Source: Symbiodinium kawagutii (lineage: Eukaryota; Sar; Dinophyceae; Suessiales; Symbiodiniaceae). Taken from it: a stretch of DNA of 64,000 nucleotides. The notes beneath the pieces were generated by a model. That model had not been told where the DNA came from and did not search any database. It saw only the letters and a list, made by a program, of their open reading frames with translations. Location: assembly GCA_009767595.1 (NCBI GenBank), contig VSDK01022082.1:62001-126000 (forward strand). Direction: 5' to 3'. Both the position numbers and the translations under genes were made by a program. Positions 23,869 to 35,176 of this stretch are shown in pieces; positions within the stretch are counted from its first letter, which is position 1; every line of letters begins with the position of its first letter.

Positions 23869-24191
23869 ATATGGTGGTTTCTCAAAATAGGGGTACTCCC
23901 AATTCATTCAATATCAGTCACTCATAGTAACCAACCTTTTTTGCGAGTTCCCAATGTTGAGAAACCGCCATATGGGTGTTTCTCAAAATAGGGGTACCCC
24001 TAAATCATCCATTTTAAACCATTTAGAACAATAAACCATCCATCTTTGGGATCCCCTATTCTGAGAAACCACCATATGGCTGTGGGTCAAAACCCCGTAC
24101 CCCTGGTTCCCCCATCATTAATCTTTGTTTTCCCTTATTATTGTTGGTAGATCCTCCATTAGTCGGTTGGTTAATATTGACCCATAGCCAT
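23869..24191. mobile_element. Abutting cluster of two A elements and one B element
   Basis: A at 23869-23974 (CATATGGTGGTTTCTCAAAA ... GAGAAACCGCCATATG), a second A at 23969-24078 sharing that CATATG (CATATGGGTGTTTCTCAAAA ... GAGAAACCACCATATGG), then B at 24074-24192 (ATATGGCTGTGGGTCAAAAC ... TTGACCCATAGCCATAT). Each junction is a shared ATATGG/CCATAT word. This is the clearest evidence in the window for the ends and likely target motif of both families. Confidence 0.8.
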
Positions 24192-24219
24192 ATCAACTCA
24201 CTAAGCATCACTGACAGCT

Positions 24220-24345
24220 TGACCTCGCTATCCTCGGCTGTCAGCCCCACTTGGTCGGCACTGAGGACCCAGGCCCTGCCGTCTCCACACATGGCTCTTC
24301 AGGCGACCCTGGCGTCACCTGTGCGCTGCAGAACCATCGCCAGCG
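24220..24345 (-). CDS. Candidate exon, frame uncertain
   Basis: GC-rich island beside a B element. Two minus frames are readable: VTPGSPEEPCVETAGPGSSV after a CAG acceptor, and GRAWVLSADQVGLTAEDSEV. A plus frame is also open. No family recognised; coding is inferred only from composition and position. Confidence 0.3.
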
Positions 24346-24408
24346 ATATCTTTAGTGATTGATAAGCCACTATTGTCTGTGGTAATTGCCATTATATAGT
24401 AATAATCA

Positions 24409-24410
24409 AC

Positions 24411-24461
<51 letters not shown>

Positions 24462-24462
24462 G
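24409..24462. repeat. (ATG)n microsatellite
   Basis: About 17 uninterrupted ATG/GAT units. The minus open frame giving poly-His here is an artefact of the repeat. Confidence 0.95.
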
Positions 24463-24982
24463 TTTATTGCCATAATTGTGGTAATAGTAATGATTAAGGC
24501 ATTGATTGTGATTGATAAGTCAGGGTTTATCATGTCTATGATAAGTTGATTAGTTTAACTATAGACTATTGCTAGCAATAGTATCACTATGGACTATGAT
24601 TGGTTATATAAACATTGTAAACGTCAGGGTTTGTCAGGTCCACCATTGGTTTAATCAATAGTTGGTCAATGCTTAATCCATGCTAGGTCAATGGCAATGG
24701 TCAATCTGTGATTAATCAATTCATGGTCATATACCAGCAAAAAATCAACAGTAATCATTCTTCGCAGCTTCAAGCAACAATAGTTAAGCTATCAGTCAGT
24801 CACGGACAACCATTGTTGACCAACGACGACTACTCAAACATGACATGACCATGATTATCCATCGTTGGCCATTATACCAACATCAAATGGCCAAGATTGC
24901 CCATTGTTCAACAGTGGTTCAACTTAAGCATCATCCGCTGGCAGTTTAACTGTCAAGCGGTGATGACCCTCGATTCAACAAG

Positions 24983-25074
24983 GGCTGTGGGTCAATACCC
25001 GGTACCCCTAATGAACACCCAATAAATAAACAGTCTTTATTGGATTGTTGGATGGTTTATCATGACCCATAGCC
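24983..25074. mobile_element. Family B element, internally shortened
   Basis: Left end GGCTGTGGGTCAATACCCGG, right end ATGACCCATAGCCATAT. About 90 bp; the usual CCATCATTAAC core is replaced by AATGAACACCCAATAAATAA. Confidence 0.7.
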
Positions 25075-25258
25075 ATATCACCAAGTGATGATCATTGGTT
25101 TTGATCAATCATTGATTGGTTATGACCATTCATCAGCCAGGGCGCAAATAGCATCAACTAACCGTCATCAGTCGTCGGTCATGGCTGGACAGTGCACTGT
25201 TTAAAGACGGGGAACACCATTCAGCAAGGGAACGGTGCCCAGTGGCTGGAGCATTAAA

Positions 25259-25377
25259 CACTACATGGTGGTTTCTCAAAATGGGGGACCCCAAAAAATG
25301 GTTGATTGATAACTGTAAAATGGTTAAGATTGGATGATTTGGGGGTACCCCTATTTTGAGAAACACTCATGTAGTAG
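25259..25377. mobile_element. Family A TIR element with extended ends
   Basis: CTACATGGTGGTTTCTCAAA at the left and TTTTGAGAAACACTCATGTA at the right, with the outer CTACATG/CATGTAG also inverted. The inner core is in reverse order relative to most copies (ATGGTTGATTGATAACTG). Confidence 0.75.
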
Positions 25378-25914
25378 TAACCTTTTGATGAGTTGCTTAT
25401 CAAAATCCAACGGTTATTTACCAATTCCAATCATCATTCATCATGGTTTGACCATGTCAAACCATTCTATGGACCATTGACAACCATCTTATTCACCACT
25501 AGTAGTAACCATCATTAATACTGGTTCATCAATATCAGTGTTAATCAGCATTAAGAACCAATATCAACCACCCTTTGTTTTTGACCAGTATTAACTATTA
25601 ACCATGATCAACCACTGATATTACATTTCACCCAGGTATGATCTAACCATTATTGCTAATCATTATTCACCAGTAATGACCATTATCATTTGCACCATTA
25701 TTGACCAGTGTCAACGCATAGCCATTGTGGTCATTACTGGTTAACCAATATTGGTTAGACCTGATTAATCATTCTTTGAACCAGTATTACCAGTTCATCA
25801 GAATTGAACAATCAGTGTTAAGCAGTAATGACAGTAATTAACTTATGGAACCATACCATTATCAGTTCACCATTGTTAAGTTGGTTCTGAACCAACGGTA
25901 CTCCGGGTGACCCA

Positions 25915-25960
25915 CCAGCGTCAGCCTCGCCTCCAGCTCCGCTTTGGGCCCGGTACTTGT
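25915..25960 (-). CDS. Candidate short exon
   Basis: A small GC-rich patch. The minus strand reads TGPKAELEARLTL and meets a GT donor (ACGCTG|GTGGGTC). The start is uncertain (AG at CACAAG). No motif is recognised; it is listed because composition, splice donor and strand match neighbouring exons. Confidence 0.25.
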
Positions 25961-26927
25961 GACCTGCCATGAAATCCTATCGGTTTCCTTAGGGGAATCC
26001 CATGGCTTCCCGGCTCCCTAGGGAAATCCCATGGTTTCACTATGATTTTGGTTGGTTGGTTTTAGGGAAACACTGACTTTTTGGGAAATCCGATGGTATG
26101 GTTTCTCTATGATTGATTCACTGTTGCTGGTTTTTTCTGGAGAAAATGAAACATATTATTGTTGGTTATGACCCCTGATGAATTCCCCTATAATCCGAAT
26201 GATTGACTACTATTTACCATCTTTAAGCATTGTCAACCAACTGAAAAACCGTGTTTTTTTCCACCAAACTGCTGTTCCCAGAGATTTTCCCATCAACAAC
26301 CCAGTGAGGAATTGATTCATAAACTTACGAGGATCATAATAGATGATCCTTGATGGATTTTTGGAACTAGTCATCGTACTTCCTTGTCCTTTTTGGATAA
26401 TTATTGCTACTTCTTTGCTTATCCTCGTCCCTTAACTATTATGAATCAACCATTGATTGTCAATAATTGTTCTTGATAGTTCATTCTGATCAGTAATGAG
26501 TTGTACTATGACAACATCCACCCCTGGATTAATCATAGGTCTTTAGTGCCTAATGATGGTTAGATTCTTCAATGACCATCAACAAGAACCGAGAAGAATC
26601 GCTAGTTGATGTCCTACCATGGGCACAGCTAGGTAACCTATCTTTTAAAAATCCTAGAACTGTTCTACCCTAGGTTCTTGCCATGATGCCGTCAAATCAT
26701 TTCTTGCCATTCAACATTTTCATGACCAGTTGACTTTCTCTATACTTCTTACCGTTTCAATTTCATGACCACTTGCCTTGCAGGCTCGAAAAGCTCTTAG
26801 TTATCCACCAATCAATCTCCGTTGCAATGGTGGGTGGTGAGTTCGCCGCACACCCACCTAGAGATTGCCAGCGGGTGCTCCAATGTAGTAGCAAAACGAC
26901 AAGAACAGGCCAACAAAATCATGATCT

Positions 26928-27024
26928 GCTTGGTGGTTTCAACCCCTACGAAAAATATTAGTCAATCAGCTATTTGTTTATAGTTACAAGGGAAAAACAA
27001 ATGTTTAAACCGCCAACCAGTGGT
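26928..27024. mobile_element. Family C TIR element
   Basis: Left end TTGGTGGTTTCAACCCCTAC, right end TTTAAACCGCCAACCAG, inverted repeats about 95 bp apart, with core GTCAATCAGCTATTTGTTTA. Same architecture as copies at 27618, 43376 and 51595. Confidence 0.7.
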
Positions 27025-27617
27025 GTTTAACATCATTAGTGGCCTCCCTACCAACTAAGATTGGCAAGTCCTTTCTGAGCATAGTATGTCCGATCAACAA
27101 AACCCAGCTGTCATGAGCAACGCTTGGTGATGCTTGGGGTGTGCCCGTGGTTGTTTCAAGCTCAACGGCGTTTCAGTCATGGCTTGTCATGGCATTCCTC
27201 ACAACAAGGCAACCAAATGACCATCCAAAAGCGGGTCCAAGGGGGTACCGCTGTTCTTCCCCATGATCAACCTGTACTACCACATGAGTATGTGCCAAGC
27301 CATAGTGGTACCCATTAACACCAGCGATTTCGTTTTAAAATGATCATCAAATTTGGTGGGTTATTGGTTACCCTATTTTAGGTTATTACCATAGTAGTTC
27401 ATTTTTCTATTAATTACCTTTACCTATTAAAAGTATAGTTAATTGATCTACCATACTTCCAGGTTTCTTTACTGTATGCAGTATGATTTTTTGAGTTAGC
27501 GCAGGCAACTGAACCCGCGGATAACAATGGGTTGCTGCTGTGGGACGGTGATCAACTTGATAAAACAATGAAAAACTAACTATCCCGGTTTTGCTGATCA
27601 ATATTTACCATTACTGG

Positions 27618-27722
27618 TTGGTGGTTGAACCACCCCCATGAAAAATATGCTGGACAACCAACTAACCAATTTGGCAATACTATGAGAAAAAAGTAAATCA
27701 TGTCTGAGACCACCAACCAGAT
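27618..27722. mobile_element. Family C TIR element
   Basis: Left end CTGGTTGGTGGTTGAACCAC, right end GAGACCACCAACCAG. About 105 bp, AT-rich core, non-coding. Confidence 0.7.
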
Positions 27723-27799
27723 TAGTTCGCAGCCACTTGTGCTGAATTGTTATCATTATCAGCAACCACTAACGATTAGTTTCAAGTTGTTGGAATCCC

Positions 27800-27960
27800 A
27801 CGGTTGATTTGTTGACCCAGCTCGACCGATCATGCGCCGTTGCTGGGTCAATTGTTCCAAGCACCCAGCCGCATCAAGCCTGGACAAAGTCGCACGCGTT
27901 TTACAGGCCCGCTTGGGCGCTCTGCCACAATCACCACTCCTGTCTTTACTTTGAAAGACA
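27800..27960 (-). CDS. Candidate coding fragment, product unknown
   Basis: Minus-strand open frame with protein-like composition: DCGRAPKRACKTRATLSRLD then AAGCLEQLTQQRRMIGRAGS. No stop over about 55 codons in a GC-richer patch. No family recognised. It may be an exon or a transposon remnant. Confidence 0.35.
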
Positions 27961-28008
27961 AAACCCAAGAAGTAGCTACCCGTTTCAGCTTGTGTCCCTT
28001 TACCGTAT

Positions 28009-28119
28009 CCATATGGGTGTTTCTCAAAATAGAGCCACCCCCAAATCATCCAATATAAATCATTTATGAAATAAAACAACCATTTTGGGGGTCACCTATT
28101 TTCACAAACAACCATATAT
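28009..28119. mobile_element. Family A TIR element
   Basis: Left end CATATGGGTGTTTCTCAAAA, right end CACCTATTTTCACAAACAAC then CATATA. The core keeps CCCCCAAATCATCC and ACCATTTTGGGGGT. Confidence 0.75.
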
Positions 28120-28159
28120 AGAAACGTGCCATCATTTTTGTTGGTACCTTGGCATCCAC

Positions 28160-28252
28160 CAGTGGTCAGGCTTTCCTGGTACGACCTCTCGGGTGACATC
28201 GAGCAGCCAAGCCCCGCGATGGTGGGTCGCGTGCGGCCGCGCCATGAGCGGG
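28160..28252 (-). CDS. Candidate exon, product unknown
   Basis: GC-rich island. After acceptor AACCGCCAG the minus strand reads AAPLMARPHATHHRGAWLLD and then VTREVVPGKPDHW, ending before possible GT donors (GAGAG|GTCGTA or CAAG|GTACC). Protein-like, not a PPR motif. A second minus frame and a plus frame are also open. Confidence 0.35.
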
Positions 28253-28959
28253 GCCGCCTGGCGGTTTCAAAAGGAGTTGTGGAAGTTTTTGTTGAGGGTT
28301 ACTGATCGGCAATGACGGGATGTGATGGGTGGTTAGGGGATGATAATGGTTGATATTGTCGAATTGATTCGATGCTTAACCAATGGTCAATGATAATTTG
28401 TATAAAACCATTCACTTATGGTGTATTGGTGGTTGCTTGAACGTTGATGGATTGTGGATCGAGTGCATACCCATTTGCAATCAATAGGTAACTACAGTAT
28501 TCGTGTCGTTTTGATGTTCAACAATGATGATTGCAGGAGCATGGACCTGGACAAAACGTTCCATTTTTGTTTGTACTTTATGCCAATTTCGATCTGAACA
28601 TGGTCGCGACTGACGGTTGATTGTGAACCAACAAGGGCTGACCATGTTGTAATACCAGTTGGTGGCAGAACAAAAACAACCCCCGAAATGCGCTTGTCAA
28701 ATAGGAAGTCGTCATCCCAAAATGGTATGGTCCATAGTTGAAAAAAAAGTAAAACCACCAGTGGTTCAATTCATCAACAAATATCATCCGTTCATCAGCC
28801 ATTCATCAACCATTGGTTGACTGTCGCATCCCCTGCGTTTAATTACCAAGCTCCATCAGCTTTGGCATTCCGTGCCTGCTCTGAATACCAGTCTGGGAGG
28901 CTCAGGATTGCAAGCCTCCCTGCTTGATCTGCTGATTTCTTGATGGTCTTTTGCAGCAA

Positions 28960-29185
28960 AGTCCGGTGAAAGAGGCGGCCGAAGGAGTCTGCTCACTCCG
29001 AGTCCTCAGCTTCCGGTTCATCTGCTCACTCCGAGTCCTCAGGGGGAGGAGGCGCCTCGACCGGGGGGGGGGGGGAGCCCCTCGGTTGCCGCGCGGTCGG
29101 TGCTGAAGCCGCGCAGCCGGCCAAGGCGTCGCTCCGGCGAGGCCGTATGAAGAAATCTTTGCCAAGCTACATCTCCACAAGCTGA
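28960..29185. CDS. GC-rich island with G13 tract, probable exon, strand unclear
   Basis: A very GC-rich patch with a run of 13 G at 29063-29075 and a 22-bp direct duplication (TCTGCTCACTCCGAGTCCTC at 28988 and 29021). On the plus strand one frame is Ser/Gly-rich (ESAHSESSASGSSAHSESSG). On the minus strand a frame reads VEAPPPEDS into a GTGAGC donor, and another holds FSSACGDVAWQRF, which is PPR-like. The homopolymer makes the frame unsafe. It is probably an exon; minus is favoured by its neighbours. Confidence 0.35.
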
Positions 29186-30447
29186 AGAAAACTGTCCTCT
29201 TCTCGCAGAGGTCCAGCAGTTTTTCTCGGAGCTTGGACCTCCGTGACGGCGGTTCTCATTAGACTTGGCGATCATCCATCATGGCAAGTCCCGCAAAGCA
29301 CCAATGGCTCTTCTGGTTCTTGTCAAAACTAATCGTGAGAACACATGCGGGAAAACAAGGCATGGTCATTCCAAGGCTCAACATTGATGCCTAAAGACCT
29401 GAATTTCTGCTTTTCCAAATGGATTTCTTTGGAATTCTGGTCTTTTTCCTGGAGCTTATCCTAAAGTCCTAAAGAAGTAGCTCATCCTTGATGTCATCGG
29501 CAACAAATTGCAGTATGTGGTGGGGTGGGCCAACCATTCCTTTTGGCCAAGTGGATCTGCAATTCCGGATCGTCAGGGATGATAATATCAATTTGACCAT
29601 CAAAAGCGACCCATTACCAAAATCCAAAAAAGTTTGAAGACTATTATGTATGTTTAGAAAAACTCTGGATAGCCATCACATGGCCATAACTATAACGATG
29701 TTCATTGTCACACTTCACAATGTGCATCCCCCGATGGCGGCCACACAGCGAAGCTACCAGCTTGTAGCATAACAACTGATAGCAATCACTGGATGCACCT
29801 TTGACGAGTGGACACCAAGAGACGAGTCTCCGAGTGGTGATGACATGGTGCATAGGATTCAATGATGTCAGCGACATATAAAATTGTATACTAATTGTCA
29901 TCGCAAGCAAACTGGTAGTGAATACTCGTGAGTAACCACTATGTTCAATCAATGAAACAGAAATCGAACAGCCCTGATCTTACATCGACTCTTGCTCAGA
30001 TTCCCTACTCAATCAGGGATTCTGGTGGAATCTTTCTTCACCTTGACAAATTGTCAACCACAATCAACATCCATTAGAAATATTGCCAGGATGCATCAAT
30101 GTTTGCCAGTGTCAACCACTGTTAGCCACTCTTATTCACTACCGAACTATCATTAGGTTCGACTGCCATTTGACAATGTACCACAGACCATATTCGACCA
30201 CTAATCACACATTATCAATCACAATGAGCAATCTGGATGAAAATTACCATCAAACAATTGAAAAACAAAAATATCTCACAATTCCACTCCCATCATTCAC
30301 CCCCCAACATGAACCATTTACAAAAGACATCAACCATTAAAAACATCATCAACCACTATCCACCACCATGATCACAACTCATCAACCAATATCAGTCAAT
30401 CTCTGGTTGCTACAGCCATCAGCATCCACCGCTGCGGCTCGCCTCAC

Positions 30448-30527
30448 AGGAAGCGCGAAGCGGCGCCCTTGGGAACCGCATCCAGGGGCCGCGAGTGAGG
30501 CACCAGGGGTGGCATCTCTTGACCCTC
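30448..30527 (-). CDS. Candidate exon, product unknown
   Basis: After acceptor CGTCCAG the minus strand reads EGQEMPPLVPHSRPLDAVPK then GAASRF, and stops at a consensus GT donor (TTCCT|GTGAGG). Length 80 nt, phase 0 in and phase 2 out. Another frame in the same island (LTRGPWMRFPRAPL) could be a diverged PPR helix, so the reading frame is not certain. A B element starts about 45 bp beyond the acceptor, inside the upstream intron. Confidence 0.4.
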
Positions 30528-30568
30528 CTGGACGTGTAGACCCCAGCAGCCGAGGTGAGTGGTTGACG

Positions 30569-30870
30569 ATAGCTATGGGCCAATATAAATGAACCAACTA
30601 ATGGGGAAAATATCTTCATAAATAATGATTTATTAATATAAGATATCAACCATCTCAATCATCTATTATAAGGGAACCAACCAATGGTTGACTGGCTGGT
30701 CAATGGTCAATAATAGGGGATGATAATTAATAATTGTGGGGGATATATAATGATGGTTCTGGGTCAATATGAGCCAACCAACTAATGGGGATAATCACCA
30801 ACAATCATAAGGAAAATCGTAAATAATGATGGGGGAAGCAGGGTACAGGGTTTTGACCCACAGCCAAAGG
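30569..30870. mobile_element. Compound family B elements
   Basis: From GATAGCTATGGGCCAATATA to GGTTTTGACCCACAGCC, with an internal unit boundary near 30755 (GGTTCTGGGTCAATATGAGC). Core words ATAATAGGGGATGATAATTA and GATAATCACCAACAATCAT identify family B. Confidence 0.6.
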
Positions 30871-31099
30871 TTAAGAATAGGGGAGAAATGGTCGGTAATC
30901 ACAGGTTGGTAAAGGATTCATGGTCGATAATGGTTGATAAAGAATAGGGTATAAATGGTTGATAATGGGTGATGATGGACACTCATAGGGGATAATAATC
31001 TACAATAATGGTTCATGAATGGTTAACGATGGTTCTGAACCAGGGGATTATAAGCAATAATACAGTATATACAATTATAACGGATTTACAAATGGTGAT

Positions 31100-31320
31100 T
31101 GGTAAGGGTCTTATATGGGTCACAACTCGACAAAAACATATGTGGTTAAGAATAGGGGAGAATCACCGACAACATTGGTTAAACAATGGCTTTATACGGG
31201 ACTATAAGGGTTCACAATAGGAATCAATAGGCGATAATCACCAACATTGTTAAACAACTAATAATTGACATGGTAGTTTCTCAAGTCAGTTTGGGAGCCC
31301 CAATACCAGCTAATAAAATC
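31100..31320. mobile_element. D-A composite, truncated
   Basis: Family D words (AAGAATAGGGGAGAATCACC, GGTTAAACAATGGCT, TAAACAACTAATAATTGACA) lead into an A left end (CATGGTAGTTTCTCAAGTCA). The rest of A is missing, and the LINE RT fragment follows. Confidence 0.5.
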
Positions 31321-31325
31321 ACCAA

Positions 31326-31867
31326 TCAATGGGATAGAAGTGGTCTTTTCCTGGCTTCCCAGAAATTGTTTGGCAAAAAATACCGGCAGAGTTCCAAAAC
31401 TCGGCCTGCCTCGTCGACCCGTTCAAGTGCAGCGATCGCTTCTTTGACAAGCTCTTCCGCAAGAATCTGCCTGATCAGATGGATCGCTTTCAAAATGGTG
31501 ATCATTCCTGGCGGACATCCCTGCCGACCTAAAACCTCCCAAAGAGCGGGCCTGCAAACTCTGGGATACGCCTTTTCTATGTCAAAGAATCGCATTAGGA
31601 CCGTATTCGAGAATCGTCACCACAACGACGATGGAAGGAACATGCCGCGCATGCCCCAAACAGGCAGAAACACACTGCATCCAGAGGAAGAAGAAGGCTC
31701 GCTCCAAGTCGCAAACTTCTTCTGATTGCTTCAGCCAAACAGACTCGCCCATCATCTGCGAAATCTGGAGGGCCTTCAAACCTCCAAACATGCCAAAGAT
31801 TGGGCCAGCAGGATGTGCCACATATTCCTTTGATCGCTTTTGATTTCCAGCCAACTGGCATTTTCAC
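31326..31867 (-). pseudogene. Non-LTR (LINE-type) reverse transcriptase fragment
   Basis: The minus strand encodes MRFFDIEKAYPRVCRPALWE followed by VLGRQGCPPGMITILKAIH. This matches RT motif A and its following helix in LINE-type elements: a catalytic Asp in F-D-[IL]-x-K-A-[YF]-x-x-V, then a Trp-containing helix. Upstream, other minus frames hold GLKALQISQMMGE and FADDGRVCLAEAIRRSLRLG, so the flanking part is frameshifted. No YxDD box is found. The frame stays open after motif A but no longer resembles RT. It is a dead 0.5 kb remnant inside an intron. Confidence 0.5.
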
Positions 31868-31974
31868 TGCCTTTGAACAACTGAGGCCCTGATCAATTAA
31901 TAGTTAGATAAATTTGGTGGTTAGTTGATGGATGAATTATTGGTTAATGGATGATTCATTGAGGGGGTGGAATT

Positions 31975-32040
31975 GCCATAAGGCAGTGGGTCAAAACCAT
32001 GTACCCCTAGTTACCCATCATTAGCCATTGTTTTCCCTAC
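31975..32040. mobile_element. Family B fragment forming an exon border
   Basis: AGGCAGTGGGTCAAAACCAT, then GTACCCCTAGTTACCCATCA, TTAGCCATTG and TTTTCCCTAC: the left half of a B element. It is cut off exactly where the candidate exon 32108-32041 ends, so that exon's GT donor (minus GAG|GTAGGG) lies in B sequence. Confidence 0.6.
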
Positions 32041-32108
32041 CTCGACCCGCTGTTGAGCACAAGCATGGTCAGGCCTTGAAATGCCCGGCATGTTGAAGGC
32101 GGGTCACC
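32041..32108 (-). CDS. Candidate exon, possibly PPR
   Basis: After acceptor GCCTCCAG the minus strand reads GDPPSTCRAFQGLTMLVLNS then GSR, with a GT donor (GTCGAG|GTAGGG). Length 68 nt. This is the only open frame, because the other two hit TGA. STC...L-T-M-L resembles a degenerate PPR helix pair with Leu in place of Trp. Phase 0 in would fit an upstream exon ending in phase 0, such as 33855-~33760. Confidence 0.4.
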
Positions 32109-32109
32109 C

Positions 32110-33660
32110 TGGAGGCTATCCATATCAGCCATCCATCAGCGTTGATGGCTCGCTATGATTCATCATCAAGGGCTAAAGTTACCCTCACCCTTGGGAATCA
32201 CCATCTAAGCCGTTAGTTCTCTATATCAAGTCTAGTGGCGATTGTTAAGCATCACTATCAGCCATGATTCATTCATCATTGATTGACCGTCAAACAACAA
32301 TTATCAACTACGACTATTAGCCATTGATTGATCAATCAATTTCTGAACGTTTTTGTTCATGATCTTGACCAAAGAGGAAATGAATCAATCATTTTTGAAC
32401 CAGTATATTATTCCAATGAAAACCATTATTCTTGGTTGTTATCTCCCCTTTCACTAAGAATTAAGAATATCGCCCGCCATTGACAGTCATCAATAATGAC
32501 TAACAATCATTCATCAGCTACTGGAGCATCAGTATCCGTCATTCACAAGCTCCAGCTTCCTCATCCATGAATCACCCTGACCAATCCTTTACACACCGTC
32601 ATTAGCAATCATGACGAGCAATCATTGACCGTTCGCGACCATTGACAATGATGAACGATCAATGCTGGTTGCTACATGTTGCTACCCTCTACCAAACATT
32701 GTTGAATAACAGTTAGTATCCTTCATCGTCATTGATAAACAGTAATGGTCATCAGGAAGCAGGAACCAGGAACATTCATGAACATTCACTATCCACTTCA
32801 CCATATTTTACTGTCAACTAGGATCCCTCAACATTAATGACCGTTTGACTATCATTGATCATCATCCATCAACAACCATGGACATAAATAGCCATAATGA
32901 GGGTTGGTCAACAACCAGGAACAACCAATCACAAAACCCATCGAATCCACACCTTCACATGGCTTGAATCATGGGCTTGTCCAAAAGTGTTGCTCGAAAC
33001 AGCCGTGGTTGAACTGGGATGGTGCTCGTAGGTACCACCATGGATAAACCAATGTAATAGGTGGTTGGACCATCATGGTTGCTTATAATCCCTTATGAAA
33101 AACCATTGTTCATCTTATCAATCATTGTCATCTATGATTATGAATATCTATGAACCATAAACCCCTATGGTGAACCATCGTTATTAACTCTATTCTCCAT
33201 TATTAGCTAGTCAGCCGCCAGCTATGGCTGAATAATCATTCATTGACCATGAGTTAACCACGATCACCTCCGAACTAGTCCTAGTATGAACGATCAACTA
33301 TGATTAATCATCATTCATTCACCACTCTGAACATTGGATAAATTATAGAGGAGCCTAAACATTTAGATCGTGGTGTAAGATAACCACGAATAAGTACATT
33401 TACTAACCCTAGTGGCTATCTTACATTGATTATTAGTGATAAGTTATCTTACATTGGTTGACGTTATGATAACCACTAGTAGCAACTATTATGGTTAACC
33501 TTCAATGTTATAGCTTAACCTTATGAGAACCACTACATAGAAAACTTATAACTATAGCTTACCCTTATGATAACCATTACATGGACACTTACAACTATAG
33601 CTTAAACATATGATGAGATGTTGTTACTTATAAGTCTAAGCTATACTTATAACCTTATGA
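32110..33660. other. Intron-like low-complexity stretch
   Basis: Alternating CATCAACC/TCATTGACC and ATGGTTG words. At 33420-33660 there is a run of related sentences built from 'agcttaccttatgataaccact' (33475, 33510, 33560, 33600), a degenerate tandem of about 40-60 bp units. No coding signal. Confidence 0.5.
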
Positions 33661-33759
33661 TAACCTTATGATAACAACCCATTGGTTGTTAGTCATAAGC
33701 CCCAAGGATCACCCCGGCCCTGGCCCGGTGCCCGGGGCTTCCCTTTTCGTGTTTTCGTC

Positions 33760-33855
33760 CTGCACCATGGCTTGGATCCGTCCAGCGATGATCACCGAGT
33801 GCGTCACAAAGTCCGGGGCCTCGTTGGACGCCATCGACAGCGGCATGGGGCAGCC
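33760..33855 (-). CDS. PPR exon
   Basis: After acceptor CCCCCAG the minus strand reads GCPMPLSMASNEAPDFVTHS then VIIAGRIQAM. This supplies the second helix, the loop with P-D, and the next first helix of a PPR motif. Joined to the upstream exon 36360-36299 (phase 0 to phase 0) it gives exactly the 35-residue PPR period, with Pro at position 23 and the aromatic/His at 28. A GT donor lies after ATG (GCCATG|GTGCAG) at about 33765; the frame stays open to GTGPGPG at about 33710, so the 3' end is approximate. Likely role: organellar RNA binding. Confidence 0.6.
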
Positions 33856-33879
33856 CTGGGGGTTTGGTGACGATGGATG

Positions 33880-34320
33880 TTGGATGCTAGTGACGCTGGT
33901 GAATGATGGTCGTTCATGATGGTTGATCATGGCTAATTGCTGATAAATTATGGCTTCTGATGGTGGTTTGTGATGATGGTGAGTGATAGATGGTTAAGGA
34001 TGATGAAGTAAGATGGTCATGGGATGTTTGGTGACTGATCAGTAATGATGGTTTGCGATTTACTTGGTAATGATTGGCAGGTGAGTGCTGGTTTGATGGT
34101 TAGTCACTATGGTACCAGTTCATTTGGTTGGACAGTTTGAATAGTTTAGTGAACTAATCCATAGTCAATATGCCTTCATGATTTTGAATTATTAGATGTT
34201 TGAGCGGTTTGTCGGTGGGTCTATCATTGGTAATGCCTGGTGTTTGGTAATGAATCAGCTCGTAATTCGTTGACGGCTCGTAGTGATCATTTATGGCTCG
34301 AATTCCCACAATGTAAATTG
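33880..34320. repeat. Degenerate GATGGTT array
   Basis: Dense ATGGTTGATGATGG, TGGTGAATGATGG and related words, all in the same strand sense. This is the G-rich-word counterpart of the AACCAT stretches. Non-coding. Confidence 0.55.
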
Positions 34321-35102
34321 CTCTCATCCCTGATTATGGCTGAACATGTTTGACACGCACTCAACAACCATTTCAATAGACGATTTCATTCCGTTTAGAT
34401 GGTTGATGAAGAGTATGGTTCAAACTACTACCTATGAAAGCCATGAGTTCCACCTGGTACATCCAATGACTGTTGGTGGTTATTGCCGGTGATTCCTGTG
34501 ATTGCTGGAAATAGCTGGTTATTACTGGGTCGTTCTCTAGCTTCATCGAGCTGACAGTTCTGCTAAATTGATGAACCTAATTAGCCACTACTCTTTGGGA
34601 AACTCACCTGGAAACTGGAGCCATCATCAGCTTCAAGTTCACATGGAAGCTGAAGCCATCACCAGTTTCAGTACGTCCAGTAGGTCAATTATCTCTAAAT
34701 GCTAGATTCTGCTTGCAGCCAACTTAGTTTACCGAAGGGTTTTCAATCGCTATTCGCCAGCTATCAGTGAGACATGCCATTCAGAATTCATGTCAGAAAT
34801 CCTCTAGAGAACATGTCTCAGTTGGATTTGCTGATGAATCACATGAGGGGCCCTTTGCGGACAATCCTAATGGATACCATCAAGTAGGTGAAAAGTATAC
34901 ACGTGGCTCATGCAAGTGTGTAAACAGCAATCCCTGACAAACGTCGAGATGGGTTCAGAACGAGGGGCAAATCTGAAATTCTCCATGTTGCTGAACATGT
35001 GCATCGCCTGCCGTCGTCTTGTGAGCTGTGCATCAGGAAAAGGTCCAGCCGTAGGAGTGCAGGTTTAGGGTGCATCTCCACAAGTGAGCAAACCTGGTGT
35101 TT

Positions 35103-35145
35103 ATATTATACATATATATATATTTTTTTTTTAAAGTAGATAGAT

Positions 35146-35176
<31 letters not shown>

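Noticed and set aside
24315..24533. Open frame with a poly-His run
   Set aside because: Reverse reading of an (ATG)n microsatellite.
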